Shown here piece after piece: positions 16,173 through 24,541 of a DNA stretch of 60,434 nt (its first letter is position 1; every line of letters starts with the position of its first letter). A program made the position numbers and the translations under genes. Below the pieces are notes generated by a model. That model was not told where the DNA came from and did not search any database. It saw nothing but the letters and a program-made list of their open reading frames with translations. Source of the stretch: an uncultured Bacteroidales bacterium (GTDB lineage: Bacteria > Bacteroidota > Bacteroidia > Bacteroidales > Muribaculaceae); NCBI GenBank assembly GCA_902792435.1, contig CADAZN010000027.1, positions 1 through 60,434 of the forward strand, given 5' to 3'.

Positions 16173-16233
16173 ATTAAAAGTAACTATTCAGAGTTGAACT
16201 ATTAATTGTCTACAAGCATAAGAACGTAACTTT

Positions 16234-16279
16234 ATTGTCCTTAATAAAAAAGAGAACGAACATATAGTCCTTAATTGTC
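16234..16279 (-). repeat. Dispersed paired-ATTAAGGAC element, copy C
   Basis: On the minus strand: GACAATTAAGGACTATAT, a T-rich spacer, then ATTAAGGACAAT, with boxes 30 bp apart. It starts 13 bp after the prfB stop in the same orientation as prfB, as copy A does after asd. It closely matches copy A over its first and last 15 bases. Confidence 0.7.
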
Positions 16280-16291
16280 GTAAAAAAGGAG

Positions 16292-17405
16292 TTATTCGTC
16301 GGTGGAGAATTCCATTAGGTAGGCTTTGATGAAGTTGTCGATGTCGCCGTCCATGACGGCGCCAACGTTGCTTGTTTGATGACCTGTGCGGTGGTCTTTG
16401 ACACGGCGGTCGTCGAAGACGTAGCTGCGAATCTGGCTGCCCCACTCTATCTTTTTCTTGCTGTCCTCGATTTTGCGCTGCTCCTCGCGGCGGTGCTCGA
16501 GTTCCTTATTGTAGAGGATAGACTTGAGGTTGCGCAGAGCGTTCTCGCGGTTCTTGGGCTGGTCGCGCGTCTCGGTGTTCTCAACGAGGATTTCTTCCTC
16601 CTCACCAGTGTAGGGGTCCTTGTACTGGTAGCGCACACGCACACCACTCTCAACCTTGTTCACGTTCTGACCACCAGCGCCACCACTGCGGAAGGTGTCC
16701 CACGAGATGCGTGCAGGATCAAGAACAATCTCGATGGTGTCGTCGACCATAGGGCTTACGAATACCGAAGCAAACGAAGTCATGCGCTTGCCTTGAGCGT
16801 TGTAAGGCGACACACGCACCAAACGGTGCACTCCGTTTTCGCTCTTCAGGTATCCATAGGCGAAGTCGCCCTCGATGCCTATTGTCACGCTCTTGATACC
16901 AGCCTCATCGCCATCAACCATGTGCTGGATTGCAGTCTTGTAGCCATGCTTCTCGCACCAACGCAGGTACATGCGCATGAGCATCGACGCCCAGTCCTGG
17001 CTCTCGGTGCCACCGGCTCCCGAGTTAATCTTCATGATGGCGCTGAGCTTGTCCTCTTCGCGTCGCAGCATGTTGCGCAGCTCCAGCTTCTCAATCTTGT
17101 CAAGAGCATCGGCATAGAGCGCGTCGAGTTCGTCCTCAGTGAGCACTCCTTCTTTCACAAAGTCGAAGCCCACTTCCACTTCACCCACTGCGTCCTCTAC
17201 TTCGGCGCATTTCTCAATCCACATTTTCAGCGTCTTGATTTTGCGCATCTGTTGTTCGGCTTTCTTTTGGTCACTCCAGAAATCGGGCACATGGGTGCGC
17301 AATTCCTCTTCTTCTAGTTGGATTTTCTTGTTATCGACGTCAAAGATACCTCCTCAACGCATCCTTGCGTTCTTGTATCTCTTTTAGTTGGTCGGTTGTA
17401 ATCAT
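16292..17405 (-). CDS. prfB: Peptide chain release factor 2 with programmed +1 frameshift
   Basis: RF2 releases proteins at UGA and UAA. Translation from ATG 17405 reads 21 codons to an in-frame UGA (17340-17342); a +1 shift at CTT-TGA-C continues as DVDNKKIQLEEE to the stop at 16292, about 370 residues in all. The shift site is the classical AGGAGG-TAT-CTT-TGA-C. The protein has the GGQ motif (GGAGGQNVNK) for peptidyl hydrolysis and SPY where many RF2 have SPF for stop-codon reading. The frameshift makes RF2 autoregulate: scarce RF2 slows UGA reading and favours the shift. CDS parts: 17343-17405 joined to 16292-17341 on the minus strand. Confidence 0.95.
17339..17354 (-). promoter_or_regulatory. 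Programmed frameshift site of prfB
   Basis: AGGAGG (17349-17354), TAT, CTT, TGA, C on the minus strand. The SD-like hexamer has the same spacing to the CTT slip codon as in E. coli prfB. Confidence 0.9.
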
Positions 17406-17451
17406 CTGAGCTCAATGATTTAGGGGTTAATAAATATAGTTGTTTTTTAAA

Positions 17452-17537
17452 AATCTAGATTATGTGCATTATGCATTCGTCGCATTAAAACAGGCGTCAG
17501 CCCAGATTATGCATTGTGCATTATGCATTATGCATTA
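17452..17537. repeat. Repeated TTATGCATT-type short sequences
   Basis: The gap between prfB and the acyl-CoA ligase gene holds several near-copies of GATTATG..GCATTATGCATT, ending in three consecutive GCATTAT units. The motif is self-complementary (ATGCAT). Similar low-complexity blocks are frequent between Bacteroidales genes; no function is known to me. Confidence 0.6.
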
Positions 17538-17538
17538 A

Positions 17539-19404
17539 CTAAAGGCTTAGGTCCACGTCCAGCTTCTCTTCTTTTTTGCCTTTAGGACGATAGTCAACTG
17601 CATACATCGCGTCAATCAGCTTAGCATAGCGTTTGTTGATTACGGCGCGCCTTATCTTGAGAGTGTTGGTCAACTCACCGCTCTCCATCGAGAATGGTCG
17701 AGGCAGCAGCACAAAGCGCTTTATCTGCTCATAGCTAGCAAGGTCCTTCTGATATTCGTTGATGAGTTTCTCTATCATCTCGTGAACCTTAGGGTTGTTA
17801 ACCAAATCCTCATTGTTCTTGAACTGGATTTTGCGTTTGGTAGCCCACATGCTCAGCTCGTCAAAGTCGGGGACAATGAGTGCCGAAACATATTTTCGCC
17901 CGTCACCAATCACTGCTACTTGAGCCATATATTTGTCCTGAGCTAGCAGTGTCTCAAGCATTTGCGGAGCGATGTACTTGCCATTGCTAGTCTTATACAA
18001 GTCCTTGAGGCGCTCAGTCATTATCAAGTGCCCTTTCTCGGTGAGCTCGCCGCAGTCGCCTGTATGGAACCAACCGTCGGCATCAATAGCCTTGGCCGTC
18101 TCCTCAGGCATGTTATAGTAGCCACGCATCACAGTGGGTCCCTTGACCAATATCTCGTTCTGATCTCCAATCTTCACCTTCACGCCGGGGATGGGCTCGC
18201 CAATGGTGCCAAGCTCCCAACCAGTATTAGGATAGAAGCACACCGAGGCGTTGGTCTCGCTCAAGCCATATCCAATAACGATGTTGATGCCCACAGCATG
18301 CAGCATCTCGGTGATATTGTCGCTGAGCATTGCGCCAGCAGTAGGGAAAAGTTTGCCATTCTCAACACCAATCGCCTTGCGCAATCGAGAGAACACCTTT
18401 TTCTCAAAATATTGATACTGCTTCTCAATAAGATAGGGTGCCTTTTGACCATTGCGAGCATACTTGATGTTGCGCGCTTTACCAATCCTTATAGCAGTCT
18501 TGAACAAGGTCTTCACCACTGGTTTAGCACCGTTCACATTGTCCATGATAGCGGTGTATACTTTCTCCCAGAATCGTGGCACGCTGCACATGCAATTAGG
18601 GCTCACCTCTTTAACTGTGCGTTGAATGTCGCGAGGATCGTAGTTGATAGCCACCACCAAGCCGTGAATCAAGCAGTACATTGTCCAGCCCAACTCAAAG
18701 ATGTGGCTAAGCGGCAAGAAGCTAAGCGAAACATCATTATCATCCACATAAGTCAATCGCATGCCATGCGCCATCATCGCAGCACTGAAGTTGCTGTGGG
18801 TGAGCATCACGCCCTTGGGCTGGCCTGTGGTACCTGATGTGTAGATGAGGTACATTAGGTCGTCGGGGCGGCCCTCATCCATGCGCTTAGCTAGTGCACT
18901 GCGAACCAGCTCTCCTGCCTGACCGCCTTCACTCAGGAACTTGCGCCAGGTTGTCACATTCTTGAGATCGGCATCAACATTTACATTTGTATTCATCACC
19001 ACCAGGAGCTTGAGCTTTGGGCACTCGGCAAAGAGCTGCTTGGCAATATCATACTGCTCTTGACCTCCCACCATGAGCACCGTAGCGCCCGAGTCGTTGA
19101 TGATATAGGCAGCCTCGTCCTTGCTGCTTGTGGCATAGATGGGAACGGGGATTGCGCGGTTATAGAACGAAGCAAAGTGAGTTATCAAGATTTCAGGGCA
19201 ATTCTGCGAAAACACAGCAACCTTGCCTTGTGGCTCAACACCAGCCTGGAGCAGTGCGTTGGCACAACGCTCGATGTCTTGCTTGAAGCTGTTCCACGAC
19301 AACGACGTCCACTGGTCGGTAAGATAGTCACGGTAGCGCAACGCCTCACGGTTGCCATATTTCTTTGTCTGATTGCTTATCAGGCTCACAAATTCGTTTT
19401 GCAT
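17539..19404 (-). CDS. Long-chain acyl-CoA synthetase (AMP-forming)
   Basis: A 621-residue ANL-superfamily ligase activating fatty acids to acyl-CoA through an acyl-adenylate. P-loop-like LIYTSGTTGQPKG lies near residue 193, then GYGLSETNASV, and the hinge segment DGWFHTGDCGEL with ERLKDLYKTSNGKYIAP follows. Length and motifs fit the FAA1/FadD15 class. The ATG at 19404 is chosen over the in-frame one at 19431, because the latter lies inside the promoter. It is transcribed alone, divergent from msrA. Confidence 0.92.
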   Translation of the reverse strand: MQNEFVSLISNQTKKYGNREALRYRDYLTDQWTSLSWNSFKQDIERCANALLQAGVEPQGKVAVFSQNCPEILITHFASFYNRAIPVPIYATSSKDEAAYIINDSGATVLMVGGQEQYDIAKQLFAECPKLKLLVVMNTNVNVDADLKNVTTWRKFLSEGGQAGELVRSALAKRMDEGRPDDLMYLIYTSGTTGQPKGVMLTHSNFSAAMMAHGMRLTYVDDNDVSLSFLPLSHIFELGWTMYCLIHGLVVAINYDPRDIQRTVKEVSPNCMCSVPRFWEKVYTAIMDNVNGAKPVVKTLFKTAIRIGKARNIKYARNGQKAPYLIEKQYQYFEKKVFSRLRKAIGVENGKLFPTAGAMLSDNITEMLHAVGINIVIGYGLSETNASVCFYPNTGWELGTIGEPIPGVKVKIGDQNEILVKGPTVMRGYYNMPEETAKAIDADGWFHTGDCGELTEKGHLIMTERLKDLYKTSNGKYIAPQMLETLLAQDKYMAQVAVIGDGRKYVSALIVPDFDELSMWATKRKIQFKNNEDLVNNPKVHEMIEKLINEYQKDLASYEQIKRFVLLPRPFSMESGELTNTLKIRRAVINKRYAKLIDAMYAVDYRPKGKKEEKLDVDLSL

Positions 19405-19428
19405 AATTTTTCTTTTTATTTGAATTTG

Positions 19429-19459
19429 CAAAAATAGTGAAAATCTAACGATTTTGCAA
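19429..19459 (-). promoter_or_regulatory. Promoter of the acyl-CoA synthetase gene
   Basis: On the minus strand TTG (19457-19459), a 20-bp gap and TATTTTTG (19429-19436) fit the Bacteroidota consensus, leaving a leader of about 20 nt. Confidence 0.6.
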
Positions 19460-19536
19460 CCATAAACTACATTTTATTATGCTTCACATAATTTCATAGC
19501 ATTTTAATGCGTTATGTTATAAAAAAATACATAATT

Positions 19537-20058
19537 ATGACACGAGAAATTTATTTGGCAGGAGGATGCTTTTGGGGCACCGAGCATTTTTTCAAGTTGA
19601 TTGACGGAGTGGTTGAAACGCAAGTAGGATATGCCAATGGCACTGTCGAGAACCCAAGTTATGAGCAGGTGTGCACCCACAAGACGGGGCACGCTGAGAC
19701 CGTGAAGGTGGTTTATGACCCCGAGAAAATCGGACTCGAGTTCCTACTCGACATGTATTTCAAAGCTATTGACCCCACTCTCCAAGATCAGCAAGGGCAC
19801 GACGTGGGGCCACAATACCGCACAGGCATCTACTACACCGACCCCTCTGACCTTCCTGTCATCGAGAAGCGTGTAGCCAATGAGACCGAACGCTACTTCA
19901 AGCCCATTGTCACCGAGGTGTTACCACTCAACTGCTTCTATCCCGCCGAGGAATACCACCAAGACTACCTCGACAAGAACCCCGACGGCTACTGCCACCT
20001 CCCAGTGGGCCTCTTCGAGCTCGCACGCCGAGCCAAGCCCTCGCGAGAAAAAAAGTAG
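19537..20058 (+). CDS. msrA: Peptide-methionine (S)-S-oxide reductase
   Basis: A 173-residue repair enzyme that reduces methionine-S-sulfoxide in proteins. It starts [14 protein letters not shown] with catalytic Cys11, and [22 protein letters not shown] is the conserved C-terminal part. The ATG at 19537 places GGCFWG at the usual distance from the N-terminus; the in-frame ATG at 19507 adds ten residues unlike the family. No MsrB domain is fused. The beta-lactamase gene starts 2 bp after its stop, so the two are co-transcribed. Confidence 0.95.
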   Translation: MTREIYLAGGCFWGTEHFFKLIDGVVETQVGYANGTVENPSYEQVCTHKTGHAETVKVVYDPEKIGLEFLLDMYFKAIDPTLQDQQGHDVGPQYRTGIYYTDPSDLPVIEKRVANETERYFKPIVTEVLPLNCFYPAEEYHQDYLDKNPDGYCHLPVGLFELARRAKPSREKK

Positions 20059-20060
20059 CA

Positions 20061-20870
20061 ATGAAGAGCACAACGAAATTATTATTCTTTTTCCTAGTTC
20101 TGTCGCTTAGCATTCAAGTGCAGGCGCAACGTTGTGGGGCCTTCATTATTAAGGGAGATCGTTATATTAGTTATAAGGGCACTGCTGATAAGCGCTATGA
20201 GCTGAACAGCGTGATGAAGTTTCCTCAAGCCATCTATGTCGCCCATTATCTTGATTCGTGTGGCATCGGTCTCGACCAGCGAGTGACTGTGAAAAAGCAA
20301 GACTTAGAGCAGAACACTTGGTCGCCAATGCTCAAAATGATTGACGAGGAGCGAGAATTCAGCTATGGCGAACTGCTTGCCCTGTCGTTGCAGCAGAGCG
20401 ACAACAACGCCTGTGACCTACTGTTCAAGTTGTGTGGTGCCCCCAAGGATGTACAAAACTACTTGCGAAACTTGGGTTTTAAGGACATACGCATAAAATG
20501 GACCGAAAAACAGATGCACAGCAAGCCACGACGGTCACGGGATAACTGGTGCACCCCTAGCGATATGGCAAAACTGCTCAATTGGTTCTACTGCGATCGA
20601 CAATCAAGCCCAATTTTGATGTATATATGGGACTTGATGCTCAACTGCGAAACGGGCAACAACCGCATCAAAGCCGCACTTCCACCAGGCGCTCAACTCG
20701 CCCACAAGACCGGTACTGGATTCTCCAAAGACAAAACACTTAGAGGCATCAACGACGTGGGCATAGTTATCATGCCCAATGGCAACTACTACCCCATCGC
20801 CATCTTCATCAAGCACACACAACGCGAGGAAGAAGTCGCCGAGATCGCTAGACTCCTACTCTCGCCATAA
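20061..20870 (+). CDS. Class A serine beta-lactamase (subclass A2-like)
   Basis: A 269-residue exported protein with a signal peptide ending near VQAQ. It has SVMK (S70-x-x-K73), QQSDNNA (S130-D-N), and WTEKQMH, in which the Glu and the His four residues later match E166 and H170 of PER/CfxA-type enzymes. HKTGTG (K234-T-G) completes the set. All catalytic elements are present, so hydrolysis of cephalosporins is plausible, although the protein is shorter than CfxA or PER and may be a low-activity chromosomal enzyme. Its place in an msrA operon, without a mobile element, argues for an old resident gene. Confidence 0.85.
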   Translation: MKSTTKLLFFFLVLSLSIQVQAQRCGAFIIKGDRYISYKGTADKRYELNSVMKFPQAIYVAHYLDSCGIGLDQRVTVKKQDLEQNTWSPMLKMIDEEREFSYGELLALSLQQSDNNACDLLFKLCGAPKDVQNYLRNLGFKDIRIKWTEKQMHSKPRRSRDNWCTPSDMAKLLNWFYCDRQSSPILMYIWDLMLNCETGNNRIKAALPPGAQLAHKTGTGFSKDKTLRGINDVGIVIMPNGNYYPIAIFIKHTQREEEVAEIARLLLSP

Positions 20871-20916
20871 TGCATAAACAACTTACATACAGGCTTTTTC
20901 TTTAAAAATCACAACA

Positions 20917-20972
20917 AGTAAGAACTTTCTTACTAAGAAGTTTGTTACTAACAAAGTTATTTCATATCTTTG
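20917..20972 (+). promoter_or_regulatory. Promoter with iterated TTACTAA boxes upstream of the ATPase gene
   Basis: TTTG (20941-20944), a 20-bp gap and TATCTTTG (20965-20972) are a near-perfect promoter. It is overlapped by AGTAAGAA-CTT-TCTTACT (an inverted repeat) and two tandem 15-bp units, TTACTAAGAAGTTTG and TTACTAACAAAGTTA. The units could be an operator. Confidence 0.65.
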
Positions 20973-20999
20973 CAGTGTCAAACTTAACTATCTACGATT

Positions 21000-22136
21000 A
21001 TGAACGAGATTAATCCTTTTGTTTTCGGAAAAGCTGCAGAGGGCGAATACTTCATTGACAGGCAAGAAGATGCCAAACGCCTGAATGCCAACCTCACTCA
21101 CGGCATCAATACCATATTGATTTCACCACGCCGATGGGGAAAGACTTCACTTGTAAAGAAAGTAATTTCTGAGATTACCAATCCCAGCATTAAACCTATC
21201 TATATAGACATTTTTCAATGCAAGTCGGAGCACGAGTTCTATCATGCCTTTGCTTCAACCATAATAAAACAAACTTCATCAAAGCTTGAGGAATGGACCG
21301 AGATGGCAAAGACGTTTCTATCACGAGTGTCGCCAAAATTCTCTTTTGGACCTGATCCAATGAACGATTTCTCAATGTCATTTGACTGGAATCCAAAAGA
21401 CAACTCCGATTTAGACATACTACAACTACCCGAGAAAATAGCACAAAAGAAGAACTTCAGGCTTGTTGTTTGCATTGACGAATTCCAGCAGATTGGCGAC
21501 TTCACCGACTCAATAAAGTTTCAAAAGAAATTACGTTCCGTTTGGCAGCATCAGCAACATGTAACTTATTGTATGTTTGGAAGCAAGAAACACCTAATGG
21601 AACAATTCTTCAACGACAAGAGCATGCCATTCTTCAAGTTTGGAGACATGATGTTTTTGAAAAAAATACCTACACAAGAATGGGTTTCATTCATTTGCGA
21701 CAAGTTCAAAGAAACTGGAAAGCTAATTACTGTGGAACAAGCCACTAAGATTTGTGACGCTACCGACAACCTTTCCTCCTACGTTCAACATCTGGCATGG
21801 GTAATATGGTACAAATCAGGCAATAATGTTACCAATGAAAACATTGATTCTGCAATAAATGACCTACTCGAACAAAATAGAATTTTCTTCCAAAGAGAAG
21901 TGGAACAACTCTCTGAATTGCAAATGAATTTCCTCCGAGCTGTAGCTAATGGCATATCTACTGGCCACAGCAGCAAGGAAGTTATCAAGAAATACAGGCT
22001 CGAATCATCAGCAAACGTAAATGCGATAAAGAGATCTCTGCTAAAGAAAGACATCATCGACATCGAAGGGCAGTCCGTAACCATTAACGATTCTCTTTTC
22101 AAGCTATGGATTCAACGCCAGCAATTCTTTGATTAA
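21000..22136 (+). CDS. AAA ATPase of the archaeal ATPase (PF01637-like) group
   Basis: The 378-residue protein has a Walker A variant SPRRWGKTS near residues 42-50, Walker B LVVCIDEFQQIG near 153-164, a sensor-like CMFGSKKHLME segment, and a C-terminal winged helix-like region (GHSSKEVIKKYRL). The lead sequence NPFVFGKAAEGEYFIDRQED is typical of the family, which is expanded in Bacteroidota and archaea. Function is unestablished. The gene is alone, with its own strong promoter carrying repeat boxes, so autoregulation is possible. Confidence 0.85.
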   Translation: MNEINPFVFGKAAEGEYFIDRQEDAKRLNANLTHGINTILISPRRWGKTSLVKKVISEITNPSIKPIYIDIFQCKSEHEFYHAFASTIIKQTSSKLEEWTEMAKTFLSRVSPKFSFGPDPMNDFSMSFDWNPKDNSDLDILQLPEKIAQKKNFRLVVCIDEFQQIGDFTDSIKFQKKLRSVWQHQQHVTYCMFGSKKHLMEQFFNDKSMPFFKFGDMMFLKKIPTQEWVSFICDKFKETGKLITVEQATKICDATDNLSSYVQHLAWVIWYKSGNNVTNENIDSAINDLLEQNRIFFQREVEQLSELQMNFLRAVANGISTGHSSKEVIKKYRLESSANVNAIKRSLLKKDIIDIEGQSVTINDSLFKLWIQRQQFFD

Positions 22137-22142
22137 TGAAAC

Positions 22143-22183
22143 AAAAGAGGCATTGAGAACGCAAATTCCCAATGCCTTTTTTT
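22143..22183. terminator. Terminator between convergent ATPase and MBL-hydrolase genes
   Basis: AGGCATTG-a-GAA pairs with TTC-c-CAATGCCT around CGCAAA, followed by seven T. The A-rich left flank also allows termination of the minus-strand operon. Confidence 0.8.
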
Positions 22184-22200
22184 CGGTTTAGTGGTGTGGC

Positions 22201-22950
22201 TTACAGCTTCATCACGCGCTTCATTTCCAGGTTCTCGTAGCCCTCGGGGCAATGGGTGGAAAGGTAAACGGTGGAATTGTTGGCAATGAACTCGCGCACG
22301 CGGTCGAGAGTGTCGCGAGCGGCAGCCAAATCCTCGAAGATGATGCTCAGTTTGTTGGCCTTGAGTGCAGCGTCGCAATAGGTCACGTCGCCGTGCATCA
22401 TGTAGAACAGGTCGCCGTCTTCAGCAATCACGATGCTGTTGCCCTTAGTGTGGCCCCTTGCCTCAATGAAGTAAACACCCTCAGCAACCTTCTGCGCAGC
22501 AGGGAAGTTGTGATAAGCGCCATCGCTATAGGTTGCACACACAATGTTGTCGCCCTCAAGTTTGAGAGCATCGGCATCCTCGGGCGAGATGTAAATCTTG
22601 GCATTGGGGAAATACTGCAATGCTGCGGTGTGGTCGGGGTGCTTGTGGGTGACAAGAATCTTTGTCACCTGCTCTGGACGGTAGCCAGCAGCGGCAAACG
22701 CCTCCATAAAATCGGCTATCTTCTCGCCCATGTAGAGGGGTGCGCCAAGTTTCTTGGCAGGAGCATCATAGTCATTTTGGAAGCCTGTGTCAACGAGAAT
22801 CACCTCGCTACCTGTGTCAATCAAGAAGTTTTGCAGACTGCTGCGATAGATAATCTGTTCATCAAACGCGTCGCGGCCTTCTTCGCCACCAAAGGCAAAC
22901 GCCTGGTTCATGAAGCCGCCATCAAACATTTTTATTGCTTTAATTTCCAT
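22201..22950 (-). CDS. Metallo-beta-lactamase-fold hydrolase
   Basis: A 249-residue cytoplasmic protein (no signal) with THKHPDH at 101-107 (H102, H104, D106, H107), an ARGHTKG segment with the next His, and a later MHGDVTY aspartate: a complete two-metal site. It resembles AHL-lactonase or glyoxalase II-like enzymes. It is the last gene of a four-gene redox operon, 12 bp after the FMN-reductase gene, which favours a thioester or glyoxal-related substrate over an antibiotic; that is inference. Confidence 0.85.
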   Translation of the reverse strand: MEIKAIKMFDGGFMNQAFAFGGEEGRDAFDEQIIYRSSLQNFLIDTGSEVILVDTGFQNDYDAPAKKLGAPLYMGEKIADFMEAFAAAGYRPEQVTKILVTHKHPDHTAALQYFPNAKIYISPEDADALKLEGDNIVCATYSDGAYHNFPAAQKVAEGVYFIEARGHTKGNSIVIAEDGDLFYMMHGDVTYCDAALKANKLSIIFEDLAAARDTLDRVREFIANNSTVYLSTHCPEGYENLEMKRVMKL

Positions 22951-22962
22951 TTGGTAAATTAA

Positions 22963-23619
22963 TTATTGGTTTGCTAATATCTTCTCGGCCATGCGGTGAC
23001 CAGCATCGTAGGCGCGCTGAAGGTCGTTCTCCCAGTTCTGTTCACGGTACTCACGCTTTGCCTCCTCGCTGAAACCAGCAAGCTCGTAGCGGTCGTAGTT
23101 CTTCACTTGATAGGTGTTGTGGGCATCCACATGCTCCACATCGCCCATCGCCCTGTCGAGACAACTCTCAATGATACCCATCGACTGATAAACGCCCTTG
23201 GCTTGTTCACCATTAGCATTCATAGTGTAGGTGAGAATCACGGGAATGCGCTTGGGAGCAGTAAGGCTGTAGTCGTTATAAGACAGCCATGGGAATATCA
23301 GGCGCTCAAGGAACGCGCGCAGCTGCGCTGTCACCTCGCTAAAGTAGATGGGAGACCCCATCACAAGTCCGTCGGCCTGAGCCACTTCTTCAAGCACAGG
23401 AGTTAGGTCGTCGCGGAACTTGCACACATTTACCGCCTTGTCCTTAATCTTGCATGCCAGGCACGACATGCAACCCTTGTAGTCCATGCCGTAGAGTCGC
23501 ACAGTCTTCACTTCAATTTCTTCACTCTCCGAGACTGCTCCCTCGGCAATCTTCTGTAACATCGAGGCCGTGTTGAAAGTTTTGCGAGGGCCTCCGTCAA
23601 TAATAATAATTTTCTTCAT
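22963..23619 (-). CDS. NADPH-dependent FMN reductase / flavodoxin-family protein with Cys cluster
   Basis: A 218-residue IsfD/WrbA-like flavoprotein. IIIIDGGPRKTFNTASML is the FMN loop and GSPIYFSEVTAQLRAFLERL the second flavin loop. CMSCLACKIKDKAVNVC (four cysteines) is the hallmark of the group that may hold an Fe-S cluster or a redox disulfide. It probably transfers electrons from NAD(P)H to quinones, iron or disulfides. It starts 3 bp after gpx ends, so the pair is tightly coupled. Confidence 0.85.
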   Translation of the reverse strand: MKKIIIIDGGPRKTFNTASMLQKIAEGAVSESEEIEVKTVRLYGMDYKGCMSCLACKIKDKAVNVCKFRDDLTPVLEEVAQADGLVMGSPIYFSEVTAQLRAFLERLIFPWLSYNDYSLTAPKRIPVILTYTMNANGEQAKGVYQSMGIIESCLDRAMGDVEHVDAHNTYQVKNYDRYELAGFSEEAKREYREQNWENDLQRAYDAGHRMAEKILANQ

Positions 23620-23622
23620 TAT

Positions 23623-24102
23623 TTATCCTAACATTTCTTCTATGTCTTTAACAATTTTCTCGGGCGCTGTTATAGGAGCATAACGCTTGATTACCTCGCC
23701 ATCGCGAGAGATGAGGAACTTGGTGAAATTCCACTTGATGGCACTTCCGAGCAAACCTTTAGTCTTGCTCTTCAAGAACTTGAAAATGGGATGAGCATCA
23801 TCGCCATTGACATCGATTTTCTTCATAATTTGGAAAGTGACACCATAGTTGAGCTGGCAAAATCCCTCAATCTCACTGTCGGTGCCTGGATCCTGATGGT
23901 TGAACTGGTTGCAGGGAAAACCTATCGTCACCAAGCCGCGGTCCTTATACTTCTGGTTCAGCTCCTCAAGCCCCTTGAACTGAGGCGTGAAACCACATTT
24001 GCTAGCGGTGTTGACAATGAGCAACACCTTGCCTTTGAACTGAGCAAAGTCAAGTTCCTGCCCTTTGCTCGTCAAGGCTTTGAAATCATATATTGTCTCC
24101 AT
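23623..24102 (-). CDS. Glutathione peroxidase-family thiol peroxidase
   Basis: The 159-residue protein has NTASKCGFT (peroxidatic Cys36), FPCNQF with a resolving-type Cys and the catalytic Gln, and KWNFTKFL with the Trp/Asn of the tetrad. Bacterial members usually use thioredoxin rather than glutathione. It removes hydrogen peroxide and lipid peroxides. It follows the small helix-turn-helix gene through a hairpin-containing gap. Confidence 0.92.
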   Translation of the reverse strand: METIYDFKALTSKGQELDFAQFKGKVLLIVNTASKCGFTPQFKGLEELNQKYKDRGLVTIGFPCNQFNHQDPGTDSEIEGFCQLNYGVTFQIMKKIDVNGDDAHPIFKFLKSKTKGLLGSAIKWNFTKFLISRDGEVIKRYAPITAPEKIVKDIEEMLG

Positions 24103-24135
24103 ACAAATTTCGTTTTTTCTTGATTTAGAAAAACA

Positions 24136-24180
24136 GGTTGGGCATTATGGTTGCAGCAATGCAATCACAATAACCCAACC
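24136..24180 (-). promoter_or_regulatory. Imperfect long hairpin before gpx (attenuator or terminator)
   Basis: GGTTGGG..TTAT..GGTTGC pairs imperfectly with GCAATC..AATA..CCCAACC, followed on the minus strand by CTGTTTTTCT, and gpx begins 34 bp later. It could uncouple the small regulator from the rest of the operon. Confidence 0.5.
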
Positions 24181-24204
24181 ATTAAACGTTTGTTTTTGTG
24201 AGCC

Positions 24205-24384
24205 TTACTTAGCAGGCTCCCACTTGCAGCGCACGGGCGATGTGATAGCACCCTCTTTCTTCAACTCGGCAAATGCCTTGTCAACAACCTTGCGGTCGAG
24301 GCCAGTGAGCTCTGCCACCTTGCCTGCAGCCAAAGGCACACCTGCCTTGCGCATAGCTTCCAAAACTTGCTCTTTAGCTTCCAT
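24205..24384 (-). CDS. Small winged-helix-like putative regulator
   Basis: A 59-residue protein beginning MEAKEQVLEAMRKAG; its core AAGKVAELTGLDRKVVDK is a helix-turn-helix and it ends PVRCKWEPAK with one Cys. Close relatives, from my memory of the family, are short stand-alone DNA-binding-like proteins beside redox genes. It is the first gene of the operon, divergent from an AraC gene. Its single cysteine could sense oxidation; this is inference. Confidence 0.75.
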   Translation of the reverse strand: MEAKEQVLEAMRKAGVPLAAGKVAELTGLDRKVVDKAFAELKKEGAITSPVRCKWEPAK

Positions 24385-24541
24385 ATCTTTTTAAATTATA
24401 TATGTTAATAAAATTGTGTTTGTTTTGATGCTGCAAAATTACAGTGTTTTTCCTCGATGAACACTATTTTTTCAAAACCAATGATTATCCCAAACGAAAC
24501 AATCAACTTTTTTATTATCTTTGCGGCAAAAATCAATCAAC
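24385..24541. promoter_or_regulatory. Divergent promoter region of the second redox operon
   Basis: The minus-strand TAATTTTG (24434-24441) serves the small regulator and the plus-strand TATCTTTG (24516-24523) serves the AraC gene. Well-spaced -33 boxes are missing on both sides. Confidence 0.5.
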
